Shown piece by piece: positions 1 through 14,771 of a stretch of 64,000 bases of DNA. Both the position numbers and the translations under genes were made by a program. The notes under the pieces are model-generated. The model had not been told where the DNA came from, did not search any database, and saw nothing but the letters and a program-made list of their open reading frames with translations. This DNA is from Gadus chalcogrammus (lineage: Eukaryota > Chordata > Actinopteri > Gadiformes > Gadidae), in the NCBI RefSeq assembly GCF_026213295.1, contig NC_079414.1, positions 20,935,107 to 20,999,106 of the forward strand, written 5' to 3'. Each line of letters starts with the position of its first letter. Within the stretch, counting starts at the first letter, position 1.

Positions 1-845
1 CAACACACAGGAGGGGAACAGCAGCAATAGTTATCCAGGCGTGCTAACTTGTGTATGGTAGGGTGCGGGCGGTGCGTCATCCTTGAGTGGAGCAGGGCAG
101 ATTAGAATCCCATAAATAAAAGCCTCCATCGTTCAACCTTTGCTGTGCAGTTGGTTTCACTCCTTTATTCGCCTTGACATTTTAACGTAATTTTCTATTT
201 ATTTTTCTAAATATTTTCAAAAAATTTGCTGGTGGTTTCTTGACTGAAAGTTTCATGAACAGGTTTCATGGGTGTAATCTAATATGCTTTGGGTAACATG
301 AAAATGTACGTTGCTCAAATGCCTGTGATGGCAGTATGTATTCATGGAATTAATGAAATGTGGATTTCACAAAACCAGTTCATCAGGCCCAGCGAGTGTA
401 TTTGACGTAGTGAAAGGATCCTACCTGTGTTCTTTACTGAAACATTGAGCTACAAAAGTTACTGTCATAACCTGGGAGGTAGGTGCAAGGTTGGTTCAAA
501 CAACCCAAGCAGAGATGATAGTGGTTCAGTTACAGAAAATGTAACTTAAAATACTTCAATAAAACCAGAGACATAAAATGTGGCAGTGATAACAAGGATG
601 TTGGAGGTCCCCATTCCCCCATTGTGAAATGCTTACATTAGGTAGGATTTATTTGGGGTGGTCGGCCTATTTTTTCAGACTCGGACCAGGTGAGGCTGCT
701 TAGATCTTCCATCTCAAACACACACTCTGCAAAGTAAAGGGTGCTGTGCTGAGCAGAATAGTGCTCCCTGTTATCAAATGTTGGTATGCTGTATGACATC
801 TGTATGTCATGCTATAAATCTTACAGCGGGGAGCTACAGAAAAGA
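1..845. other. intergenic sequence, no gene seen
   Basis: I find no exon, RNA gene or clear repeat here. The stretch is AT-rich with stops in all frames. If the decayed LITAF-like copy that starts near 2460 ever had a body, it would have run through this interval on the minus strand, but I cannot recognise its LITAF-domain exons here. Confidence 0.4.
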
Positions 846-2432
846 GGTGGGGGTAAGTCACTCATGTGCAAGTCACAAGCAAGTCTCAAGTCATAACCTT
901 CAAGTCTCAAGCAAGTTCCAAGTCACTGTGGTGAGAATCAAGCAAGTCACAAGTCAAGTCATTGCTCAGGTCAAGCAAGTCACAAGTCAAGTCATACAAA
1001 AATCTGATCATCTAACCCAGTTTCCACATTCACAAAAATCAGTAGAGTGAGTGGTTCATAAGTTGAGTTTTATTTCAACATTAACAATAACAATGTCTTA
1101 ACATTAACAATAACTCAAACTATTCAAAACATTCCAAAACCATTATGTGAATAGGCCCAAAACTGAAGGCAGCTCTGTCCATCACAAATGTCCAGGTAGT
1201 GGTTCAACTGAATTTGGGGACTGGAACTTGAAACCTCTTAATTTTTTTGCGGTATGCTGAGAACAGCCCAGTCTGACGCTCTGGCTCTGACGGTGTAATT
1301 TTACTTGAAAATCACTTGAAATCATTATTATAACCCACTTACAGCCACTGAGTTAGAAGTAGCCTACTGACATGAAAATTAAACAAGTCAATCATCTGTG
1401 GAACGGGCAGGGCTCGAAAAACTCCAGCCAATGATTTTCAGAACCACCGAGTGGCATTGGACAGCAAGTACGTCAATCAAACGGTCGTACGCACTCCCCC
1501 TCCCCCGCTCCCCGCGAGTGACCCCTTCGTGCACGTGCACGTACTCAAAGCTCGTGACCCAGAGCAAGCTTCTGTTTGTTGTTATCCTGCGGTAGCTACT
1601 GGAGCTAGCTAACTAGCTAATCCACATTTGGACGTAGCACTACAAGACAACCCTAAACTCCAACCTAGCTGTGTTCGCGCTCTTGCGTGATTGCGCGTCC
1701 ATGTACTTGGAATGGGTGGAGTCAGAGTCAGCGTTGAACGAGAGGGGGTAGGACCATTTGAGATGTGTATTTTTAAAATCGGCTGGCGTATCGCAAATCC
1801 CATATCCAACATTTAATCTAACTTTAAAGGCACCCAGTGCAACTTTATGTAAACATTCAATGAAAAATAAACATTCAATTTCCAGTCTTTTTTACTAGTA
1901 AGTTTCAATAACTCCATACCATTACATATCGACATTCAAGGAGCAAAGATGAGACGTCGCTGTGTGGTGAGAACTGATAGAAAATCGTAAACAACAACAA
2001 TCGCCGGTGGGGAGAAGCCATTTTTCCATTGACTGGAAGCCTGCTTTATTTATTGTAGGTTACAAAAAATAAAGAAAATGGCGGCATTGTTGTTGTTATC
2101 GATTTTCTATCAGTTCTCACCACACAACGACGTCTCATCTTTGCTGCTTGAATGTCGGTATGTAATGGTATGGAGTTATTGAAACTTACTACGTGTAAAA
2201 AAGACTAGAAATTGAATGTTTATTTTTAAGCCTCGAAAATTGCACTGGGTGCCTTTAAAAAAGTCATTTCGAGTCATCTGTCTCAAGTCTAAGTCAACTC
2301 TCAAGTCATGAAGACCAAGTCAAAGTCAAGTCGAGTCTTTTATCATTGTTAGTCAAGCAAGTCTCAAGTCCTCAAATTTGCGACTCGAGTCTGACTCGAG
2401 TCAAGTCATGTGACTCGAGTCCCCCATGTCTA
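846..2432. mobile_element. non-autonomous DNA-transposon-like repeat built of AAGTC/ACTCGAGTC motifs
   Basis: Both ends are packed with short variants of CAAGTC, AAGTCA and ACTCGAGTC (846-1000 and 2262-2430). The outer ends are roughly inverted: GGGGGTAAGTCACT on the left and TGACTCGAGTCCCCC on the right. The interior (1390-1600) is GC-richer and has no coding capacity. A TTAA-flanked MITE (1828-2254) is inserted inside it. The element stops immediately next to the truncated first exon of a LITAF-like copy, so it may be what broke that copy. The superfamily is not established and no target-site duplication could be proven. Confidence 0.5.
1828..2254. mobile_element. TTAA-flanked foldback MITE, copy 1 (Kolobok/T2-like or piggyBac-like)
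   Basis: A 427-bp element whose two halves are inverted repeats of roughly 190 bp each. The left end reads AGGCACCCAGTGCAAC and the right end is its near reverse complement. TTAA lies directly on each side (1824-1827 and 2255-2258), the signature of TTAA-targeting transposases. The AGG terminus resembles Kolobok/T2-type elements more than piggyBac, which usually begins CCY. It has no coding capacity. A second copy lies at 3001-3417. Confidence 0.75.
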
Positions 2433-3000
2433 AGATTGAACCACCGGCTGGATTCATCATGTTTGAGATATTGTCAAGTTAACTCACAAAATCGAGAAGG
2501 ACACAAGTTCCCTGGAGAATGGAGAAAACCCATTTGAAATAAAGAATAAAACATCGCAAATACAATTAAAAAAATGATGTCTGTATTGATTTATACATTT
2601 CTCTATAAGATCACCTGTTGAGAAAGTGGGCGGTCCACTGGAGTTGATGTTGTTTGCTAATTTAGCACATCGGAACAGTTCACATATTTTGAGGGAAAGC
2701 CAGAACCACAAAATGACGGCCTATGTAGGCTAATGAATTTAAAAAAAAATGTTACGACTTATTCTTAATCAAAAGATTAGGCCAGCTTTTCTCAACTTGA
2801 ATCTCATTTGATCCCTTGCATTTTTTTAAATAGATTATGGAGTGACTCACCTCATATCTCTGTAAGGTGTAGGGCTGTCCACACAATGACTTGATGCTTT
2901 CACTTTCTCCGATTAAAAGTATGTGCCTATTAGAAGGTGTGAGTACTGTCATTGGCATTGGATAAAATAAATTATTCTATGCTACACGTCAACCTCTTAA
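2433..3000 (-). pseudogene. decayed LITAF-like copy: first codons and 5' flank only
   Basis: On the minus strand from 2460 the sequence reads ATG ATG AAT CCA GCC GGT, matching the MMNPA start of the two full LITAF-like genes. Homology then stops at about 2433, where the AAGTC-type repeat begins. The upstream flank (2461-3000) is closely similar to the flanks at 6938-7465 and 18981-19510. It continues at about 3620-3720 after an interruption by a MITE and a second foldback. No splice donor or later exon was found, so this is a truncated third member of the array that kept only its start and promoter region. Confidence 0.65.
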
Positions 3001-3417
3001 AGGCACCCAGTGCAACTTTATGTAAACATTCAATGAAAAATAAACATTCAATTTCTAGTCTTTTTTACACGTAGTAAGTTTCAATAACTCCATACCATTA
3101 CATATCGACATTCAAGGAGCAAAGATGAGACGTCGCTGTGTGGTGAGAACTGATAGAAAATCGTAAACAACAACAATCGCCGGTGGGGAGAAGCCATTTT
3201 TCCATGCTTTATTTATTGTAGGTTACAAAAAATAAAGAAAATGGCGCCATTGTTGTTGTTATCGATTTTCTATCAGTTCTCACCACACAACGACGTCTCA
3301 TCTTTGCTTCTTGAATGTCGGTATGTAATGGTATGGAGTTATTGAAACTTACTACGTGTAAAAAAGACTAGAAATTGAATGTTTATTTTTAAGCCTCGAA
3401 AGTTGCACTGGGTGCCT
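3001..3417. mobile_element. TTAA-flanked foldback MITE, copy 2
   Basis: A 417-bp copy of the element at 1828-2254, with TTAA at 2997-3000 and 3418-3421 and the same AGGCACCCAG termini. It is slightly shorter in the centre, lacking about 10-15 bases beside the symmetry point. High similarity over the full length suggests recent, related insertions. Confidence 0.75.
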
Positions 3418-3447
3418 TTAAAATGGCGCTATTTGATTGGTTCGCTA

Positions 3448-3635
3448 TCTTGGGATATTGGGCAATATCCCAAGATTGAGATCTCAAACTCGGGATATTG
3501 TTTTCATCTAGGGAATAATTTTCATCAGAGAATAAAAACAAACAAACCGCTAACAATTAACAATTATTCACCTCGGGCGCCGTGAATACTATTCCCCACT
3601 ATTCACTTCGCCTTTGACGAATAATTGTTAATTGT
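3448..3635. repeat. foldback repeat fragment with two perfect hairpins
   Basis: TCTTGGGATATTG (3448-3460) pairs perfectly with CAATATCCCAAGA (3463-3475) across a 2-base loop. ACAATTAACAATTATTC (3553-3569) pairs perfectly with 3619-3635. There is no coding potential. It separates two halves of the LITAF-like promoter homology and is therefore probably inserted MITE-type DNA. Confidence 0.45.
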
Positions 3636-4700
3636 AGCAGGCTCGTGGGTAATGGGTTTCCACATGACCAAGTTATAGAATAACTTATTAATAATGTAGA
3701 AACCACACAACACAGAGAGCAGTTGAAGGTCAATGACAATTCATTCAAAGCACAGAATGGCTGTGAAATCCAGTCATTAACTGGGTTTCTGCAAATTGTA
3801 TTACCGTCAATAGAAGTAAAGTACTGTGTAATAGGCCAAAAAAAAAAGCAATTAACTAATAATAAACACACTAAATGAACTAAACAAACACATAGTAATA
3901 ACATAACTACTGTATACATTCGCAGTAACATGCTACGGTCGACATTCTCTCTCTGTTTATTTGCATTGGACCATCTAGAAACGTAACGTTTTTGTCTGTT
4001 ATTATTATGGAAATTGTATTTAGAATGTATGTTTTTTATATATAATCTGAATAGCAACGCATTATGTTTACAGATCAATGGCACAAATGGCATTGGCAAC
4101 GCTAACAATGGTTGCCAGACACGGCAAGCATGCAAAACACAAAACAACAATAACCCACACACCCAGTGTCAGTTCCGAGAAAACTCTTCCTTCAGTGTGT
4201 CATCAATGCTCACAGAGCCAGGAGAACCTGTTTAGTAACTTTCTTTCCTCAAGATCCATAGATGGCCTGAACGCATCCTCAATCCTGAGATATGCAAGCT
4301 GTATTTTTCCTGTTTCTACCGCAGACGGCATTCCTTGTATTACGCTTCAGTCTAAAGCGACTTACAGTAAGTGCATTTAACAGTCAAGATGTAAGCCAAA
4401 AATTTTAAGAATCATTTAAGTGCATACAAATTCAAAGAATAAGCAAATCATCAGATTTAAAGTGCTTTTCAGTAATAAAAGTTATGATTATGTTAACCAC
4501 TGTGAATTAAAACTCCCCAATATGCAACCAATGTGTCTTTGTAAACCTGGACAATTCAATCAACAGTTGACACAGACCATCTGATTTATGCCACCTAATA
4601 TGAAGGGCTACATAGAAAAACATTATTGCTATAATGATTTAGAAGGAATCGCATACTGTTCCAGTAAGTGTCTTGCTGCTGAGGTCTATGACAGTCACCT

Positions 4701-6937
<2,237 letters not shown>

Positions 6938-7595
6938 GTTTGAGATATTGTGAAGTTAAGTCACACAATCGAAAACGACACAGACAAGTTCCCTAGAGAA
7001 TGGAAAAAACACATTTGAAATAAATCGTAAAACGTCACAAAAAAACAATAAAAGAACACAAAAACAGTAAAACAATGATGTCTGCATTGATTTATACACG
7101 ATTTATACATTTCTTTATAAGTTAGATGGACTTAGATGGTCCACTGGAGTGGAGGTTGTTTGCTAATTTAGCACATCGGAACAGTACACACACAAACCCA
7201 GAACCAAATGAAGGCCTATGCAGGCTAATGAATTTAAAAATAAATTATTATCAATCAAAAGATTATTGCCGTTCCAATAGACTTTTCTCAACTCATATGA
7301 TCCCATAAAATGCTTTAATAAGATCAGGAGGTACTCACCTTATTAAACAGCTCTGTAGTGTCTAGGGCTGTCCACGTTGACCATGGCCATAATGTGTTTG
7401 TTTTCTCAGATTTATAGAATGTAGCAGAAGGCGTGCCCATGTAATTGGCATTGGATAGAATCAATTGTAGCAGGTTTATGGGTGTGGGGTTTCCACATTA
7501 CCAAGTTGAATAGAAAACCAAACAACACAGAGAGCAATTACAATTAGGGCGTTTAGCAGACACTTTTATCCAAAGCGACTTACATCGGTTGATAC

Positions 7596-8874
7596 TAGGG
7601 GTGTAACGGTACACGTATTTGTACCGAACCGTCACGGTACAGGCACTTCGGTGCGGTTACAGAGGTGTACCGCGGTTCGTAAATGTGGCGTTCATAGCGT
7701 TAATATGGTGAATTTAAAGGCTTGTTTTGCAATACGGAATTTAAAACTTGAAGCCGGAGTTCCACCCGGACCGTTTAGCCAAAGTAATATAGCGACCCTG
7801 GGACAGTTAAATAGTTTGTGTGTTATGTGTTGCATTATATTTCGTTGTCCGTTATGCCAGTTGTTCTATGTGCATGTATTGGAATGGTCTTCTTGTCAAT
7901 CAGCGTGGGGGCGAATCATTAGGTCAGCTGGGGGAGGGCCTTGGAAGAACAGGAGGGTGGGGGCCTGCACGCGAGTGAGACCGTGTTGGGGGTTGCCGGG
8001 GTAACCGGGGTTTGTTTTGGGTCGGTTTTCTGCCGTAGGTTATGACGTTACGGGTTTCAGTGACTGGTTTTGGTTCATTAAAACTACCTTCAACTACTAA
8101 TGACTCGACATCATTATGCCACCGGCGAGGTCACTACATTGGTGTCAGAAGTGAAACTATTATTATTTTTTTTTTCTTGGTCCTGCTGTGCTCGGCGAGT
8201 CGGCTACTCCGACTCCGTAATCCCTTCAGCAGCTCTCAGTCGGGATTTCGGATACGCAATGCAATTGGCCGCCCGATCTATCTTATACAGTATGTATGTT
8301 ACAAACCATTTAAGCAGTGTTGTAAATACACTTCCAAAGCTTTTCAAATCTTATTTGGTGTTTTATTGGTCCTGCTGCAAAGTAAACAATGTACAAAGTA
8401 ATTAAGGTACAAAGTCAAACCGAAGAAGTGATTCAGGAAATTATTTTGTCAGAGGACCATCACAGCCCTTGCCGTCTCCATTGCGTCGACCAATGGGTCC
8501 ATGGTTTCGACGCATAGTTAAAAATATTGGATGTGCACGTAAGCTACGGAGAGGGTCTCCGACAGGCTGTTCGGCTATGGATAGGGCTCCCTGTGTCTAC
8601 TCAGCACTTTACATGCACACGCATTTGAAAAGGCGCCATCCACAGGTGTTACTTTTACCGTTGCTGTGGAAAAAAAAAAAGAGCTGTACAAACCCAGCTC
8701 ACTGGGAATTCAGAAACTGAAATGCCATAACAAAGTTTATTTGTGTTTTCATTGCTCCTTTTTTTTTTTTTTTTAATTCCCCGTAACTACTAACCGTACC
8801 GTAGCGTACCGTACCGTGACTTAAAAACCGAGGTACGTACCGAACCGTGACTTTTGTGTACCGTTACACCCCTA
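7596..8874. mobile_element. non-autonomous hAT transposon, 1279 bp, with 8-bp target duplication
   Basis: The terminal inverted repeat TAGGGGTGTAACGGTACAC at the left has its exact reverse complement at the right. Both ends are flanked by the same 8-bp sequence GTTGATAC (7588-7595 and 8875-8882), diagnostic of the hAT superfamily. Subterminal regions carry repeated GTACCG motifs. No intact transposase remains. A short stretch at about 8610-8640 reads MHTHLKRRHPQ, resembling the end of a BED zinc finger. The element must be mobilised in trans or be dead. Confidence 0.9.
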
Positions 8875-8924
8875 GTTGATACACACATTGACACACCGAC
8901 GGCAGAGTGAACCATGCAAGGCAA

Positions 8925-9225
8925 GGCAAGGCAACTTGATTTATAAAGCACTTTTCATACACAAGGCAGACTCAAAGTGCTTCACACATAAACATTGTCA
9001 TACAATAAAATAAAAGAATAGATAAGTTAAAGAAAACATATGCAAAGAAATGAGTAAAATAGAAAGTTAAAAGGGCATTTTTGTAATAAAATAGAAAATA
9101 AAGGCAAAGTAAAAAAAAAAGCTTTTTAGAAAGTGCAATGTATTTAAGATTTAGCAGAAAGCTAAAGCAAACATAGAAGTCTTCAGTCTTGTTTTAAAGG
9201 TGCTCAGAGTTGGGGCAAGTCTTGG
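8925..9225. repeat. second interspersed repeat nested in the SINE
   Basis: It begins with a short AAGGC array, followed by ACTTGATTTATAAAGCACTT and CAAGGCAGACTCAAAGTGCT, a common fish repeat head. It ends at GGGGCAAGG, where the SINE sequence resumes. The AAGGC repeats at both edges may include the target duplication. There is no coding capacity. Confidence 0.55.
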
Positions 9226-9726
9226 GGCAAGGCGACAGCCAGCTCGTCAGGAGCAGTTAGGGTTAAGTTTCCTGCTCAGGGACACAACACTGAGCTAGGA
9301 GGAGCTGGGGATCGAACTAGCAACCTTTCGGTTACAAGACAAATGCCCTACCTCCTGAGCTAAGCCGAGAACGGTTGACAGTCAATCATCATTAATTTAG
9401 CGATATTTACATCAATAAAGGGGGGGGGGGAAGGTAAACTGCAAATTCCTAATAAAGAACCATGTGTGTGGAAGTATTGTGTGTATGTTTTGTTGTGTTT
9501 GTGTTTCAAGGTGATTTTGTAAGGGTTGTTGCACAACACAATAAAGGTTTTTAGGGCCCAGTAGGATGGAGCAGATCGATGCTCAGGAGAGAAACTCTTG
9601 TGGCTTTGCAGCAGGCAATCTTGGACACATATGGGAATACACTTTTGAATACTTTCCAAAGATTTCCAACATGTTCCAATCCAGTGTGAATCATTTATAA
9701 GGCCAAGGGCACAAGCTGTGAACATA

Positions 9727-10080
9727 TAGTGGATTACAAGGGAAGCACAGAAGGATCTGACCAACCACATAGCATAGGTTCACTCACTGAGGAAGTGGTT
9801 GAGAAAGTAATGTTAAGCTCAGCTGGTTTAGCTCACAGAACATAGCTTTTTTAATCGTGCACGAAAGTATCTATCCGACCGCAAGACGGATAAATACATG
9901 ATTTACTCGAACACCAACATCGACAGCAAAAACTAAAACACACACTGAGCGGATGTTTGTGCCTGCCGTGGAGAATGCCCCCGATCCGGTTATACCTGTG
10001 AGTATACAACACTGCAAAATAACAATAACCCCTAACCCTAAACCGACTGCAGTTGGGCCTACATTTCCAGCAAGTCAGCT
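9727..10080. repeat. 350-bp dispersed duplicate, copy 1
   Basis: This stretch matches 21007-21365 in direct orientation, sharing blocks such as GTTTAGCTCACA, CTATCCGACC, TGCCTGCCGTGGAGAATGCC and ATCCGGTTATACCTGTGAG. Both copies end near short CCCTAA runs. No open frame is shared between them, so this is probably a non-coding mobile element fragment or a local duplication. Confidence 0.6.
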
Positions 10081-13000
10081 GCGTAAGCATCGTGACATCA
10101 TAGCAGCGCGACATAGTGTTGCCAGCTAAGAAATTCAATGGAAAAGAAGAACCTGATCCATTAAACAAAGAGCAACAATGTACGAAGTCCAAGAAGGACG
10201 GCAAACTTTTGCGCGTACAGAAATACATTGAAGATACCGTGATTGTTTGATTTTATCCCACTTTCGCACGGAAGTGACAATTCTGTCGACCAATCAACGG
10301 ACGGCTTGTGTAGCTCCCCCTTTTCGGCACCCTTTCAGACCGCTTGGTACCCCAACGGAGGAGTACCGGAAAATAGTTACGGCTCAGCGCGCTTCAAGGG
10401 ACACTTCACCCTTTTGCATTAAGCTTTGTATCGTAAGAAACCCACTCATATTTTTGAATGGTCTTGCATCATTCCCTCATATTCCCCTTGAGACGGGAGA
10501 GATCTGTATCTACCTCTAACCCTTCCTGTTTTAAATGACGCAAAATTATTTTTTTTGCATCATTTAAAGCAGGAAGTGTATGGGGGGGGGGGAGGCTCTA
10601 AAAAACTACAAGCACCTAATTTTCAAACACGCCTTGGGCACTACAGACCTATTATAGATCAGTGCCAGTGGGATGGACTTATGGTGTGATCCAGATGCCT
10701 CGGACACCAGCCTTCCGAGTTGGAGGTGGGGCAAACTCCAAGCTTTCTTGCGGCATTTCAAAGAGGCAGGCCCCCTTTTGGCCGAGCCCCCTCGGAATTC
10801 TGAGAGTATACCGAGTTCAGTGATGACGCTCTCAACAAAAATGGTTGCGCCCGTAAAGAAATTTATTTTCTTTGTATTTGTACCACTTTGGTCATTTTAA
10901 TGTTGATTTTAAATGCTCTTACAAACTTGATTACATTGCTACTTTATTCCGGTCACCAATTTATGCATTGCACGGTCTTGCTGTGTTGTTTTTTCAAGCT
11001 GGTTTGCTAAAGAGGCTAACGTAGCTAACAATAAACGACGACTTGCCATTTATATGACACAATCACAAAGACGAGCGGGAACGCGATAAGTGCTCCGAGA
11101 CCGGAAATGACGTGTGCAACTCGGAAGGATGGTGTCCAAGGCATCCTGATCACACCATTAGTGTTTGGTATAAACGGTATAGAGAGTAGGGTAGACTGTG
11201 TACAGTTGAGTACAGGGTACAGTTGAGACATCCGTAATATCTTTAGTGCGCAAACATGCATCGCGCTGATTTTTGCTCTGCACATGCGTATAGACGTCCT
11301 CTTTCAGCGTGGGAGATTTGAACTCTGTGTGTGGCTCCGCTACGAAGTTATCGGCAAAAGTCTGTTTTTGCAGGTAAGATTTTGACTTCACCATGTCCAT
11401 TTCGCAATGAATACCTTCTTACCCCTTCGTGACTCAAAAAGTAATGTTGCATATTTGTAAACGTTAGTTTGTGCTCTAAAAATAGATATATTGCATGGCA
11501 TAGTTGCATTGAAGGGCATTACGTAATACTGTGTAATGTGCCAGGAGGTCATCGGGGGACAGTTGAGACACATCGTCTCAACTGTACCCGACCTAGAACT
11601 CCGTTGCGTTACATGTGAAGCGCTTGCCCGTTTATGACAACAGGGTTTGAATCACAATTAGATTCAATTGTTGTTATTATATTTGTTATAAGTTATTTGT
11701 TATAAGTTATTTGTTTAACTTTAACTTTTTTAATATTATATGATGACATTGATGAGTTGAAAAAATTAATAAATGTAGCCTAGGCTAAGCTTAAAAAGTG
11801 GATGTTTGTTGTTTGCTTTACCCTGCTATTAATAGATGGTGTGATGTAAATGACATTGATTATAGACTTATGGGTTGTAGTCTATGGTATTTTAACCTAA
11901 TACATTAGAAAAACACATGAACACATAATTATTTCAATGATTTAAATACAAAGACAAAGACTGCAAAGACTGGCATGTCACATTTCCATTGTTTTCAATG
12001 GAGTCTCAACTGTACCCGCGACTGTCTCAACTGTACCCTACCATTTTTCAGCGAGGGTACAGTTGAGACAAAAGTGCACTTTTTTTATTTGATTGATTGT
12101 ATAAAAATTAGACACCTTCAAGATATAAATCCTTGGTTATATTTTGGCACACACTCTGAAAATATGTTAAGTCTAAAATAATTTCTTTTTTGGTGTCTTT
12201 TAATAGTCTAATTTGTGTGAGGAAGCTGGTAAAAGTAAACGTGTATCCAACTGTACTCAGTCTACCCCCTCGGACATCTCTGGTAGTATAGTTCCACAAC
12301 AGGTAGTAGTGGGGGTTATCTCAGCCAGAGTCCTGCATGGGTTTGTTTACCCGATGGGTGTCCCGTACAATTTGGATGAAATGGATAAAAAATTATGTAG
12401 CCTCCTGTGTCGGACTCAGGTGTGGGTCGGGTCGGACCTCTGAACAGCGCGGGTCCGTCGCAGGTTTTGCGATTGCGAGAGTTATTCACGAACGAACGAA
12501 GGAGTCTACTAAAACTGTCCACAGTGGATGATGTGCTTTTTGGGCACAGCAATCTGAAGCACCACGCCAAATACCAGATAGTTTCATTCCCCTGCGTTCC
12601 ATCTAATGTGTCAAATTTTCCTTCGGGTGCGGGTCGAGCGGACTCGGTTACAATTTGTGGTGGGTCTGGTCGGGTGCGGAATGTAATTCGCGGGTAAGGG
12701 CGGGTAAGGGTTTGCAAAATAAGCCATGGTGGAGAAGGAATTGGGGGAAGAAACATTGGCTTTGACTCTCTGAAGTCCAGATTGAACCGGGACTTCAGAT
12801 TGATGACAATGACATAATTGCTTTAGGTTTCTAGGATTTTAAGAGTTTAACAGAATGTATGACAATGTAGGCTAATTGGAGAGTGGACTGAAAGACAACA
12901 GGGAAGTGGGAAGGAGTTTCCTTTTTTTGTAAGGTGTTATGATTCAAGAATACCAACTATAATATTACGATATACATGTTTATTCACCAATCTTACAAAA

Positions 13001-14203
13001 AGGTCAGTGAAGAAAATATGATAATTTCCCTGCCAGACTTTGAATATCTCTGATGGAATCCTGTAAAATAAAATCATGGTGGACATAGCTCAGTCAGCAA
13101 ACCGATGGATCAAACTGATCACACTGTTTTCTTGTGTATAAAGATTTGCATCAGCCTACTGTTTCCCAACCGGGGGTACGAGCACATCTGTAAGCAATTG
13201 GCTGCTTACCGTCGCTCCCCGGTTGTCTTTGTGTTAAACAAGCCAATAGCGCGCCAGGGGGAAAAAGCCAGCTTGGTGATTGGCCCACACAAAATCGTAT
13301 CGAAACTAGAAAGAAATGTATTGCTCTTCTCCAGACCCTTCTGCAGGGTGACCACAAATCGACGGCAGAATGGGCGGGGCTACCCAGTCTAATATTGCTC
13401 CTCTCCAGACCCTGCTGCAGAGCGAATTCAAATCGCCGGCAGAACGGGCTAGAGGTACCCAGTCTAGGAAATTCCAAGATGATAAGTAACTATTCCTCAG
13501 TCATTTCATAAGCCCGTCAATAAAATGATAATGCGCTATAACTAGTTTCCCCAGGGAGACAATAATATGCTGTGGCACAGCCGCGCCCAAATCACATAAT
13601 CATGTGATTTCTGGCTGCTTACCTGCAGCCAGAAAAATATGGAGGAATGGTTGAAATGTCCACTTGCTCTGGATTCAGGTGAGGGTTCAGAGGAGCCGGC
13701 CGAGAAACGCAAGAAAGAGGCCAAACTTTAACCTAGGCAGTACAGTGAAAACTATGTTTATATCGATTCACTTATACTTCTGCGGAACCACCGCAGCCTC
13801 AGTGCTTCTTGTTTAGAGTGGACATTTCTGTTAAAATGGGACTTATTTAAAGGATCTCCAGTTTTTGTGGTTGATGCTACGAGAGTTATATAGAAAGGCA
13901 GGTTGATCGTTTTGATTTCGTTTTTATTTATTTGTTTATATTACTTTTTTATTTTCAAGGCAACATATTATTTATTTTTATTATTCATTTGAGTAAAATT
14001 AAGAAAATGCCAGAGAATTACATGTTCAAGTTAAGGAGATGAAATAAAATGATTTTCCATTCAATAATCAGTTGTGTTATTTTCTACTTTTGAAGAATGA
14101 TCAACATGTATGAGTGAGGGGGTGCGCATGGTATGACAAAAAGGCTAAGGGGGTACACAAGAATAAAAAGGTTGAGAACCACTGGCTTGCAGTCAATGCT
14201 GCA
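10081..14203. other. gene-free interval made of TE-like fragments
   Basis: I find no exon with coding similarity here. Visible pieces are: a GC-rich repeat (10240-10420) resembling a DNA-element end; the motif GTACAGTTGAGACA and its reverse complement scattered through 11190-12075; a stretch rich in GGGTCGGG/GGGTGCGGG (12340-12710); and two direct copies of a 70-bp unit (13320-13391 and 13395-13468) containing CTCCAGACCCT and ACCCAGTCTA. Stops are frequent in all frames. Confidence 0.5.
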
Positions 14204-14771
14204 GATGAACACAACACAACAATAACCCACACACCCAGTGTCAATTCCGAGAAAACATTCCCTTCAGTGTGTCATCAATGCTCACAGAGCAAGGAGAACC
14301 TGTTTAGGAACTTTGTCTCCTCAAGATCCATAGATGGCCTGAACGCATCCTCAAACCTGAAATATGTAAGCTGAATTTTCCTGTTTCTACCGCAGACGGC
14401 ATTCCTTGTATTACGCTTCAGTCTAAAGCGACTTACAGAAAGTGCATTTAACAGTCAAGATGTATGCCAAAAAGTGTTAGAATCATTTAAGTGCATACAA
14501 ATTCAAAGAATAAGCAAATCATCAGATTTAAAGTGCTTTTCAGTAATAAAAGTTATGATTATGTTAACCAGTGTGAATTAAAACTCCCCAATATGCAACC
14601 AATGTGTCTTTGTAAACCTGGACAATTCAATCAACAGTTGACACAGACCATCGAATTTATGCCACTTAATATGAAGGGCTACATAGATAAACATTATTGC
14701 TATAATGATTTAGAAGGAATCGCATACTGTTCCAGTAAGTGTCTTGCTGCTGAGGTCTATGACAGTCACCT

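Larger units (their letters stand above)
7546..9367 (-). mobile_element. tRNA-derived SINE, split by two later insertions
   Basis: Read on the minus strand, the head (9367 down to about 9226) looks like a tRNA. It has a TAGCTCAGGAGG A box and a GGTTGCTAGTTCGATCC B box. The tail (7595 down to 7546) carries the fish SINE/L2-type end AAGTCGCTTTGGATAAAAG. The body is interrupted by a hAT element (7596-8874) and another repeat (8925-9225). An uninterrupted relative lies at 43270-43490, which shows where the pieces join. Confidence 0.75.
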
